Assembly (NCBI RefSeq): GCF_040448675.1
Contig: NZ_CP159289.1
Coordinates: 5,625,001-5,689,000, forward strand
Direction of reading: 5' to 3'
From: Dyadobacter sp. 676
GTDB taxonomy: Bacteria > Bacteroidota > Bacteroidia > Cytophagales > Spirosomataceae
DNA: 64,000 bases
A program made the position numbers and the translations under genes. Shown one piece after another: positions 55,641 through 64,000 of this stretch (position 1 is the first letter of the stretch; each line of letters opens with the position of its first letter). The notes under the pieces were generated by a model, which had not been told where the DNA came from, made no database searches, and saw only the letters and a program-made list of their open reading frames with translations.

Positions 55641-56622
55641 CTAGCCGATTATTCTATTCACGATTTTATTGGTAAATGAAAAGAAATCAGCATAACTACT
55701 TTTTACGGCTCCCAGATGTGCGCCGATAGCACCATCGGAAGGCTTCAAAAGAAAAATCGGTTTTCTTGCTTCCATTGCCATTGGTATCAGGCTATGATAA
55801 TGTTTCAAAAGTGCCAGGCAATATGGATCGTCAGGTACGCTCAGGTCTGTTTCCGGCGCGTTGTTTAAAACGGACTCTCTAAAAACGTTAGGGATCCGAT
55901 TCGCCCATTTGAGATACGATTTCACAGGTCTGCTTTCTTTAACTCCATGCTGCATAACCACATAACCTAAAGGGATTATCGAGCCGCGAGGTAATTGAAG
56001 TGACGGCTCGGGGTTTCTACTGAGGCGGTCTTCCCATTCTCCTTGCCAGGTTGTGTGAGTCGATTTCCGAGGTTTCTCAAACCCTGTAATGAAAACAAGT
56101 CGGCTGCCATAGGGACAACCACGTAATCAGCTGCAATCAACGTAGCTCTACTAATCGCCCCAAAATTGGGCCCTATATCGATAATATTAAAGTCGGCATT
56201 CCATCGTTGACCTGCTTCCATAATTACCCGATAGAACGACGACACGACGCGGAACGCCGCTTCGTCACGGTTCAGGCAGGCTCCCCAACCGCCGCTAAGT
56301 TTGTCTTCGAAAAGCGACAATTCCAAGTCGCCGGCAAGAAGCCCGATATTGCTTTTTATTTCCTCGATATGAGCAGGGGATATATCATCTATCCCCGATT
56401 CAATGGCTTTATAATTTCCAGAATCGTAGGTCTGCGCTCATCGCTATCATATATTTCCTGCAATCGATCGTCACTCAAAAACATTGAAGTCAAGTTCGTT
56501 TGAGGATCAAGGTCGACAGCTAGGCATCGATAGCCTAACTCCGCCAACATGTAGGTGAAATGATATACTAATGTCGTTTTTCCAACACCACCTTTATTAT
56601 TAAAAAATGCAATAGTCTTCAT
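55641..56622 (-). CDS. ParA/CobQ-family Walker ATPase (two frameshifts)
   Basis: The deviant Walker A motif [10 protein letters not shown] is at residues 8-17, VDLDPQTN follows, and IIDIGPNFG with [15 protein letters not shown] comes later. The frame breaks at the G run near 56396-56400 and near 56045-56055. Adding one base at each site gives a continuous ~327-residue protein ([17 protein letters not shown], then [13 protein letters not shown]...[13 protein letters not shown]). ParA-type ATPases move DNA or protein cargo; no ParB or replication gene is adjacent. Its ATG overlaps the stop of the upstream ATPase gene by one base (TAATG), so the two are translationally coupled. Confidence 0.85.
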
Positions 56623-57478
56623 TATCGTTTTTTATAGATTACAACCCCGAAGCCGGTTGGCTGATCGAGGATGAATAAAGGCTCCGGTGAGCCGTTCTTC
56701 GAAAGAGCGGCCTTGGCGCGTTTGACACCAACATTGAATGCGTTGATAAACCCTAAATTTTTCGCTGCTTCTGCCAATGTTGGATTTCTGTAATCGTTTT
56801 TATTGGGGAAATTCTCAGGCCTTGCATCGCCATACAGACCACCAGGATTTGTAATTTCAATCCGATCGCTGAACTCGTAGAATTTGATCGGTGCATTGGA
56901 CTCGTAGTCGCGGTGTATGATCGCATTATATAGCAATTCTTCTATTGCCGATGCCGGATATGCCAGATCGTACGACTCGCCGAGCCCCAGCTGTACCCGC
57001 TTTTCAATTTGCGATTTGATAAATTCTTTCATTACACGCATTTGCGTGGTCAGGTCGCCCTCAAACCGGTGTTCAAAGTCAAAATCGCTAACCCCCTTCT
57101 TTGACCTACCCGAACACAAACCCGCCCTTTGTACCTTGCAGGCGGCACCTTAGATGGTTGGACCTCTACCACTGCAATATCTCCGTCTTCAAAAGAAAAC
57201 TTTGTCACTGTCATTGCAGGAGGTGGCACAATACGACCGTCAGTTCGAAAGTTAAGTAGTGTTTGCATTAGTTGCTCATCTACCTTGGTGCCATTCAAAC
57301 TTCCGTCGTCATTCGCTCCGATGATCAAATATCCCGGCAGTCCATGACCTGGCATGTCATTACAAAAAGCGCATATCGCCTCACCAAATTTGTCAGAATT
57401 AGTTTTTGATACCGTTTTTTCTATCCGGTCGGATTCTAATGCAGGCAGGAGTAATGCAATTTCTTCTTGGGAGATCAT
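56622..57478 (-). CDS. AlbA_2 (Schlafen-type)/HATPase_c_4 ATP-binding protein (frameshifted)
   Basis: The start chosen is ATG at 57478 ([16 protein letters not shown]). The N-terminal half is an AlbA_2 domain ([54 protein letters not shown]). The C-terminal half is a GHKL-like HATPase_c_4 domain ([33 protein letters not shown]). The frame breaks at the five-G run near 57082-57086. Adding one G joins QRRG to [14 protein letters not shown] for about 285 residues. Members are linked to regulation, helicases and defence islands. Coupling to ParA suggests a two-component module of unknown purpose. Confidence 0.8.
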
Positions 57479-57595
57479 GTAGCGTTCGTTAAACCATGGC
57501 AAGTTGAAAAATGCTGGTGCAATTACCAAATTTTACGCGACATGGTGACCCTCCCAGTATACAAAAGCCAGGGGATCAGCGGAAAGGCACCGTTT

Positions 57596-57710
57596 TTCTA
57601 TCGATGTTACGTGCCTGACGGCACTATCCCGTCACGACGTTCGATCGCGTTAACGATGTAATATCGGTAGAAAGGCGCAGGATCGATCACCCCGAATGCC
57701 GTAGGCATGT
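57596..57710. repeat. modular palindromic repeat element
   Basis: Arms TTCTATCGATGTTAC (57596-57610) and, inverted, GTAATATCGGTAGAA (57659-57673) match except at two positions. Next to the first is a hairpin GTGCCTGACGGCAC (57611-57624); a further hairpin ATGCCGTAGGCAT is at 57697-57709. The head TCTACCRATATTWC is also seen in the 28.4-28.6 kb cluster. The 57479-57831 gap holds this element and the terminator but no gene. Confidence 0.65.
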
Positions 57711-57768
57711 AGCGGCAGCGTGTAAATCGGCGCTGGCAATTCCCGTAACCAACTTTAACATGAAGATA

Positions 57769-57801
57769 AAAGCCCGGCCATCGAACTGATAGCCCGGCTT
57801 T
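57769..57801. terminator. bidirectional terminator-like hairpin after susD
   Basis: Arms AAAGCCCGGC (57769-57778) and GCCCGGCTTT (57792-57801) pair with one mismatch around a 13-base loop, with A-rich sequence before and TATTTT after. It lies about 30 bases past the susD stop on the minus strand. Confidence 0.6.
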
Positions 57802-57831
57802 ATTTTGCGGATACACTTATTAAATCAAACC

Positions 57832-59263
57832 CTACTTATACCCTTCATTCTGCTTCAAATTAGGATTCCGGTCGATCTCGCTCTGCGGCAATGGGAACAG
57901 TACCTGGTGATCAAAAGCTGTTTTCCCGCGGCCTTTGGCCAGTTCAATGAATTTGCCATGACGGATCAGGTCCTGCCGGCGGAGCTCCTCGGTGAAAAAT
58001 TCCCAGCCGCGCTCCTTGAGAATATGCGCCCGCAATGCGTCTTTGGAGGCGAATGCTGAAACGGATAACGCGGCAAGGCCGGCTTTGGTGCGTACCTGGT
58101 TAATCAGGTCCACGGTCGCTTGGGTCGGGCCTTCGAGCTCGTTCAAAGCCTCGGCTTTGCTCAGCAGGATGTCGGCGTAGCGCACCACCGGGAAGTCGTT
58201 GCCGAGATCGGCGCCGGTAGCGGGAAGGTCTTCTTCGAATTTGAAGCTGCGTTTATCGTCCTGGCCGAGTACGATATGTTTGCCGTTGAGGTCGTCGTAT
58301 TCAGTCAGGAATGCCTGGCGGCGCTGGTCTTTCGGGTCGAAAGAGTCGTAAAAGGCCGATAGTGTTTTGAGCTGGGTGGCGTAGTTGGCCTTGGCGGCGC
58401 CTTTGTATTTATAGTTCGGGGGGAGCGGCGTGGGGCAGGTAATTGGTGCCCAGGCCCGGCTGCGCCACATGCGGGCGCACGTAAATGAACTCGCTGTTTT
58501 TCTCGTTGGCGAGCTTGAAAAGGTCCGTGCGGTTGGCCGAGTCGAAAAGGCTGTACACGTTCAGGTCGATTACCTTTTGGGCGGTTTCGTTCGTTTTCTG
58601 CCAGTCCTTGTTGTTCAGGTAAAATTTGGTCAGGAATGCGAGTGCGGCACCTTTGGTGGCCCGGCCGTATTGTCTGGCGGTTACGGGCAGAATATCGGCC
58701 ACGGCATTCAGCTCGTCGGTTACGAATTTGACGAACTCTTCCCTGGTGGCGCGGGCCGGACGATCCTCGCTGCTGCTTATGCTGTTGGTAATGAGTGGGG
58801 TAGGGCCGAAAAGATCATACAACGAAATGTAGCCGCTCGCCCGCAGGAAGCGCGCCTCGGCGATGATCTGTCTTTTCCGTTCTTCGTCGAAATCGATATT
58901 GGGCACGTTGTCGATCACGAGGTTCGCCCGGTAAATGGCGCTGTAATAGCGGGTCCACGCCACGTCGAAAAATTCGTGAGAGGCGTTCCAGGTGAAATCT
59001 TCGAGCGGTTGCGCGAGCCCGCGGAGCCCGCCCTCGCGGATAATGAGGAGGTCGGTAGTAACCTCAGCCATGACGAGGATGTTGCGGAAGCCGTCGGTAC
59101 CTTGTTTCTGTTCGAGGGCGTAGGCCGCGTTGAGCAAAGCTTCGGCGTCGTCGGCGGTTTTGAAGAAATTATTGGGACCAAAAGAAGAATACACTTCCTC
59201 TTCGAGCGGTTTGTCGCACGCGGCGGCGCTGAGCAGCAACAGGATATATAGTAACTTTTTCAT
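57832..59263 (-). CDS. SusD/RagB-family lipoprotein (frameshifted)
   Basis: The frame breaks at a six-G run (plus strand) at 58418-58423. Removing one base gives a continuous 476-residue SusD (GTNYLPHAAPPNYKYKGAAKANY). It has a lipoprotein signal (lipobox SAAC at about residues 13-16), an N-terminal TPR scaffold (DDAEALLNAAYALEQ) and a C-terminal SusD signature (GWEFFTEELRRQDLIRHGKF, LFPLPQSEIDRNPNLKQN). It is 14 bases after the susC start-proximal partner, so it binds the glycan or other ligand handed to that channel. Confidence 0.9.
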
Positions 59264-59277
59264 TGTCTCGCAGGAAA

Positions 59278-62200
59278 TTAGAAATTGATGCTCACGCCCG
59301 CGGTGTAGGTGCGGGAAAGCGGGAATGCATTGTAATCGGCACGCACGTTGGAGGTTCCGAATGCGCTCACCTCGGGGTCGTAGCCGGTGTATTTAGTGAT
59401 GGTGAACAAATTCTGGCCGGTCACATACACTTGCAAGCCCTTGATATGCCGCCATTTGGCCGACGGGAAGTTGTAAGTCAGCTGCACGGATTTCAACCGC
59501 AGGTAGGAGGCATTCTCCACGGCCCGGCTGTTCACATTGCTCGTGTAGGAAACGGCCACGGGTATACCGGAAGAATTGGCGTTGGTCGGGTTAGCGGGCG
59601 TCCAGCGATCGGTATAGCTTTCGGCCAGGCGGTTGCGGCGGAACGAGATCGGGTTTTCGGATTCGGTGCGGTTCAGGTTGAACAGCTTGTTGCCCTGCAC
59701 GCCCTGGAAGAAAAACGACAGGTTGAATGCGCCGTAAGTAAAATCGTTGTTCAGGCCGTAGGTGAAATCCGGGAATGGTGAGCCCAGGATCGTGCGATCG
59801 GCGGAATTGATGGAGCCGTCCTTGTTCACGTCGCGGTATTTGTACTCGCCCGGGCGCGAGAGCGGTTGTGCGGATTGGGCAATGTCCTCGCCCCGCTGGA
59901 ACACGCCGTCGACAATGTAGCCATAGTAGGCATTCAGCGGGTCGCCCTTGCGGATAATGGTGAAGTCGTTGGTAAAACCTGCTGAGCCGCCCAGAATGTA
60001 AGGCAATGTGCCGAGGTCGGTCACTTCGTTTTTCACGACCGAGAAATTCAGGCTCGACCGCCAGGTGAATGGCGCGGTGACGTTTACGGAAGTCAGTGCA
60101 AAGTCGAAACCGGTATTTTTCAGCTCGCCCACGTTTTTGAAAGTGGTGGTAAAGCCGCTGGTGCGCGGAATGGGCAGTTGCAGGAGCAGGTCTTTGGTTT
60201 GTTTATGGAAATAATCAATGCTACCCGACAAGCGGTTGGCAAACAAGCTGAAATCTACGCCAATATCGAGCTGGCTGGTGGTTTCCCATTTCAAATCCGG
60301 GTTAGGAAGTTGCGTGGTGGAAATACCCACGTACGGCGCGCCGTCGAAAATGGCCTGTCCCTGCGGCCCGAGCAGAACCAGTGATTTGTAGCTGCCGATG
60401 TCCTGGTTACCGGTTACGCCGTAGCTGGCGCGGAGTTTCAGGTCGGTGATCTCATTCACGTTTTTCAGGAAAAGCTCGTCCTTGATCCGCCAGCCAAGGG
60501 CTACCGAAGGGAAAATGCCATATTTCTTGTTGTCGCCGAAGCGCGACGAGCCGTCGGCACGGATGGAGGCGGTGAGCAGGTATTTGTCGAGCAGATTGTA
60601 GTTTACACGCCCAAGGTAGGAGAGCAGCTGGTTCTTCGTCCGGCCGGAGCCCAGAGAAAATGTGCTCTGCGCGCCTGCGGCGAGGTTATCGGTACCCAAT
60701 GCGTCGAGCGGGAAGTTCTGCGCACCTGCCGAAAGGGAGCTTACCATGAATTCCTGGTAGGTATAACCGCCGAGGACTTCGAGCTGATTATCCTTATTGA
60801 GCGCCTTGCTGTACCGGGCCGTAAATTCGACGAGGTTGTTGGAAGCGTTGCTCGTCAGCACGCTGGCAATGCCTTTGGTACCTTCGGCCCGTTTGGTGAG
60901 TCGGGAGGTGAAAATATCGCGCCGCGAATCCTGGCGGTCGGTACCGAAATTGATCTTGGCCGAAAGCTCGGGCAAAAAGTAGTATTCGGCAAAAACGCTG
61001 GCAAAAGTGCGGTTGGTGGTGGCAAAGTCACTCACTTCGTTGGCCAGGCCCACCGGGTTTTCCAGGTTCACGATTTGTGTCTGCGTCCAGGTGCCGTTGG
61101 GGTTTTTAATGCTAAGGGTAGGGTCCTGGAAAATGGCGGTGTTGATCACGCCGGCACCCTCATTCACGCTTACGCCGTTGGGTACGAAATCATCCTTTAC
61201 CTGGCTGGAATTGAGGTTTAACCCAAATTTGAATTTGTCGCCGGTGTAATTCAGGTTCACCCGGCCGACATACTTCTTAATGCCGGAGCTGATCACGACG
61301 CCCTTTTGATCCAGGTAGTTGAGCGAAGCATAATAGGTGAATTTATCCTGCCCGCCCGAGAATGAGAGCTGATGGTTTTGCAAATAACCCTTTCTGAAAA
61401 TCTCGTCCTGCCAGTACGTGCCTTTGCCTACGGCGGCGATCTGTTCGGTGGAGAATTCGGGGGCCTGCTTCTGGTCGGCGCGCAGGTCGTTGAGCAGGGC
61501 CATGTATTGCTGCGCATTGAGCATCGGCACGCGTCTGGTCACTTCCGAAACGGCACTTGACAAAGCATAATTGACGTTCAGCTTTCCTTTCAAGCCTTTT
61601 TTGGTGGTGATCAGAATAACCCCGTTCGCCCCGCGCGAGCCGTAGATGGCTGTCGCCGAAGCATCCTTCAATATTTCTACCGACTCGATGTCGTTCGGGT
61701 TCAGCGCATTCAGCGGGTTGCGGGGGGCCTGCTCGTTCACCAGCGTCGAGCCCGGCACCACCGCCGCGTTGTTCACCGGCAACCCGTCGATCACATAAAG
61801 CGGCTCGTTATTGGCATTGATAGAATTGGCCCCGCGGATGCGGATCGTCACGCCACCGCCCGGCTCAGAGCTGGATTGCGTCACCTGCACACCCGCCGAG
61901 CGACCGGCAATGAGCTGGTCGACAGACGTTTGTACCCCTTTGTTAAAGTCCCTGCTGTCCAGAGAGTTTACAGAGCCGGTCAGGTCGCGCTTTTTCTGGG
62001 TGCCGTACCCCACCACTACCAGCTCGTTGAGCTGCCGGGTATCGTCGCTGAGCTGCACGTTGATCTGTGTACGCCCTTTCACTTCCACCTCCTGTGTAAT
62101 GTAGCCAATCGCCGAAAAGACCAGCACCGCGTCGCGACCCGCGGTAATCTCAAACTTGCCGTCGGCATTGGTGGTGGTACCTGTGGTGCTGTTTTTGACC

Positions 62201-62352
62201 AGTACATTAATGCCCGGCAAGGCCGACTGGTCAGTGGCCGAAGTAACTTTTCCCTGTATGGAAACGGATTGGGCATGGCCCTGCATGGCCATTATGCCGC
62301 CCAGCAAAGCCCAAATCAGCCGGATGTGATTTGAACGGAGAAATTGAATCAT
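59278..62352 (-). CDS. SusC/RagA-family TonB-dependent outer-membrane transporter
   Basis: The 1024-residue protein has a signal peptide (cleavage near GHAQS), a carboxypeptidase-regulatory-like domain (SIQGKVTSATDQSALPGINVLVKN, about 30-105) and a TonB box region (ELVVVGYGTQKKRDLTGSV). The plug carries LYVIDGLPV and IYGSRGANGVILITTK, and a barrel ends the protein with GVSINF. It would import a ligand captured by the adjacent SusD. No glycoside hydrolase is in this operon; the secreted hydrolase at 62587 is divergent. Confidence 0.95.
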   Translation of the reverse strand: MIQFLRSNHIRLIWALLGGIMAMQGHAQSVSIQGKVTSATDQSALPGINVLVKNSTTGTTTNADGKFEITAGRDAVLVFSAIGYITQEVEVKGRTQINVQLSDDTRQLNELVVVGYGTQKKRDLTGSVNSLDSRDFNKGVQTSVDQLIAGRSAGVQVTQSSSEPGGGVTIRIRGANSINANNEPLYVIDGLPVNNAAVVPGSTLVNEQAPRNPLNALNPNDIESVEILKDASATAIYGSRGANGVILITTKKGLKGKLNVNYALSSAVSEVTRRVPMLNAQQYMALLNDLRADQKQAPEFSTEQIAAVGKGTYWQDEIFRKGYLQNHQLSFSGGQDKFTYYASLNYLDQKGVVISSGIKKYVGRVNLNYTGDKFKFGLNLNSSQVKDDFVPNGVSVNEGAGVINTAIFQDPTLSIKNPNGTWTQTQIVNLENPVGLANEVSDFATTNRTFASVFAEYYFLPELSAKINFGTDRQDSRRDIFTSRLTKRAEGTKGIASVLTSNASNNLVEFTARYSKALNKDNQLEVLGGYTYQEFMVSSLSAGAQNFPLDALGTDNLAAGAQSTFSLGSGRTKNQLLSYLGRVNYNLLDKYLLTASIRADGSSRFGDNKKYGIFPSVALGWRIKDELFLKNVNEITDLKLRASYGVTGNQDIGSYKSLVLLGPQGQAIFDGAPYVGISTTQLPNPDLKWETTSQLDIGVDFSLFANRLSGSIDYFHKQTKDLLLQLPIPRTSGFTTTFKNVGELKNTGFDFALTSVNVTAPFTWRSSLNFSVVKNEVTDLGTLPYILGGSAGFTNDFTIIRKGDPLNAYYGYIVDGVFQRGEDIAQSAQPLSRPGEYKYRDVNKDGSINSADRTILGSPFPDFTYGLNNDFTYGAFNLSFFFQGVQGNKLFNLNRTESENPISFRRNRLAESYTDRWTPANPTNANSSGIPVAVSYTSNVNSRAVENASYLRLKSVQLTYNFPSAKWRHIKGLQVYVTGQNLFTITKYTGYDPEVSAFGTSNVRADYNAFPLSRTYTAGVSINF

Positions 62353-62387
62353 AGGTGATGCTTTTATAACTATACTTATTTGATCGG

Positions 62388-62395
62388 CAAAGTAA
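62388..62395 (-). promoter_or_regulatory. possible susC -7 element
   Basis: TTACTTTG on the minus strand lies about 35 bases before the susC start and matches TAnnTTTG except at the second position. No convincing -33 element was found. Confidence 0.3.
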
Positions 62396-62586
62396 AGTTA
62401 TTTTGAAGTTTTAAACTATTAAATTGGTAGATTAAATAGTTTTGTAACCCGAAAATAGGTAGCCATAATGGACCGGGTACTTTAAATGTAAGCAACTGGT
62501 AACATTAATTACCGATCGCTGCAACATACCGCCTGGTCAGCCGTCTTTTCGTGAAAAATCCAACTGCACCATAAAATATTATCGAT

Positions 62587-64000
62587 ATGGCTGATTGCTT
62601 TACGAAATTGACCGGTCGCGCTCTACTGGTATTTACCTGGCTTAATCTGTTTGTATTCGTTTGCAACGGCCAGGCCCGTCATCCTGCTTTGGACAGCATG
62701 GGGGCCAACATGGGCCGGGGGAACTGGAAGGCGGCCATTCACTGGGCCCTGAAAGCCGGGGAAGCTAATCCGTCGGAAAAATACTGGCGATACCTGAATG
62801 CAGCAGATTTCGCCAGTCGCGACCGGGACCGGGCGCTGACACTCTATTATGCAGCGCTGGTCGTCGATTCGGATATCGCCGTGAAGGCCCGTTTCGGAGA
62901 GTCGTTCGGGTGGTTGAAGGATGATCCGGAATGGCAGCGGTTGATGCGCAAGATAGCCGATCGGAAAGAGCATGAACGGCAGGCGAAAATTCAATCGGCC
63001 CGGATATTTCGTGATGAACAAACAGCAATGCAAACCCAGACCGACCGGTTCACGGAAACGCTGTCACAGATCAGTTCGGCGGAAGGCCTCTACAAGGCGA
63101 TCCGGCAAGGCAGGCCGGCGCGGCAATATCCGCAGGGCCGGAATTTCGTATATGGCTGGACTAATTTCGACGGCAGGATAGAGCTGCCATATCTGGTCCA
63201 GTTACCTCCCGGTTTCGATGGCGGCAAGTCATATCCGCTGGTAGTAGTGCTGCACGGAGCCGTGGCATACCAGCCGGAATCCAGAGACGTCCCCGATAGC
63301 ACCGACACGTTTTTCGGGCGATTTTATATGCGAATGGCCGGCGAGTCGGGATTCATCGCGGTATTTCCATATGGTACCAAAACCTATAACTGGATGATGC
63401 CGGACGATGGTTTCGGACTGGTACCGGAAGTGGTGCGGCAGGTAAAACGCCTGTTTCCGGTTGATGACAGCCGCATTTATGTTACCGGCCATTCCAATGG
63501 AGCCACGGGCGCGTTTTCGTACCTGATGAAACAGCCTTCCCTTTTTGCCGGTTTTTCGGGCATCAACAACCGGCCGCAGGTCCGTACCGGCGGCACGTTT
63601 TTCAGGAACGCATCGAACCGCTCTTTTTATAATGTCGCTACCGATTACGATTACTATTTTCCTTTCGGGGGGGCACCGGGAAGTAGCGCGGTTGGCGGCA
63701 CAATGGGGGATCGACTGGCAAAACCAGGAAATCCGGGGCAACCGGTCGCATGGCTATCTGATCAACGACCAGGGCAACGAGGCCCTGCAGGTGTACGCGC
63801 AATTGTTTGCGTATATGGCCTCCCAAAAGCGTAACCCTTTTCGCGACCGGTTGTACTGGGAATGCGACGATATTAAAAACGGCCGCTGCGACTGGCTCGA
63901 AATCACCCGGCTCGATACGCTTGCCGACGCGAAAAACTGGCAAAGGCCGGTTAACGTCCGCGTAACCGGCTGGCGCGAGGTCATGAATCCGGCGGTGATG
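62587..64000 (+). CDS. secreted alpha/beta-hydrolase (PHB depolymerase/feruloyl esterase-like), frameshifted, 3' partial
   Basis: An N-terminal signal-like segment and a helical TPR-like region (about 25-160) precede an alpha/beta-hydrolase. Its oxyanion strand is PLVVVLHGAV and its nucleophile elbow GHSNGA lies near residue 302. The frame breaks at a seven-G run (63667-63673); removing one base gives FPFGGHREVARLAAQWGIDW and an open frame to the end of the window. The stop visible at 63834 in the unshifted frame is thus an artefact of the extra base. Its likely job is cleaving an ester in an extracellular polymer or peptide. Confidence 0.75.

Noticed and set aside
57607..57816. 69-codon minus-strand ORF
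   Set aside because: It is a translation of the palindromic repeat element and has no family features.

Overview
The window looks like chromosomal DNA of a Bacteroidota bacterium of the Cytophagales. Dyadobacter or a close relative is my best guess, from recognition only. The evidence is two SusC/SusD pairs, many secreted glycan-active or lipoprotein products, a DUF6268 outer-membrane protein, TAnnTTTG-type promoter elements and roughly 50% GC coding DNA. No rRNA, tRNA, CRISPR array or intact insertion sequence was seen.

Layout. 1-3.5 kb: end of a secreted sugar dehydrogenase/PKD/cytochrome c/carbohydrate-binding fusion, then a Gfo/Idh/MocA oxidoreductase and a small unknown. 3.6-9.9 kb: arginase-family hydrolase, a Fic protein, and a BlaI/BlaR1-type regulatory pair divergent from a serine hydrolase, with three tandem palindromes between them. 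10-18.8 kb: a two-domain esterase, a cupin, two AraC regulators with a DUF6268 protein between them, an SDR, an orphan ECF sigma factor and an unknown. 18.8-25.9 kb: a polysaccharide utilization locus (GH20-like hexosaminidase, SusD, SusC). 26.2-29.9 kb: a toxin-antitoxin-like pair, an SH3-like secreted protein, palindromic repeats and decayed HEPN and PDDEXK (DUF1016) genes.

29.9-47.1 kb: a large catabolic region. On the minus strand run an S9 peptidase, EamA transporter, two beta-propeller proteins, a DUF4091 protein, a DUF5107/TPR protein, an esterase, an ACT-domain protein and a DeoR regulator. Divergently on the plus strand are AgaS, a PfkB sugar kinase and a class II aldolase. The last three fit the lower galactosamine route (galactosamine-6-P to tagatose-6-P to tagatose-1,6-bisP to trioses), and a DeoR regulator is what controls aga genes in enterobacteria. 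With the GH20 locus nearby, amino-sugar glycan breakdown is a reasonable theme, but no deacetylase or sugar importer is seen.

47.4-57.5 kb: small accessory genes (zinc peptidase, SnoaL-like protein, GNAT, PepSY-like lipoprotein, ANT(6)-like adenylyltransferase, internally deleted PhzF, HxlR regulator with divergent MFS pump) and a translationally coupled AlbA_2-type ATPase/ParA pair. 57.8-64 kb: a second SusC/SusD pair and a secreted hydrolase running off the end.

A striking feature of the whole window is that many otherwise intact genes carry single-base indels, mostly in homopolymers of 4-8 bases. At least thirteen can be repaired by one base each. The simplest reading is residual sequencing error, so several genes drawn here as one CDS need a frame correction. 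Distinct from these are true relics with deletions or stop codons (PhzF, DUF1016, HEPN, an AraC tail).
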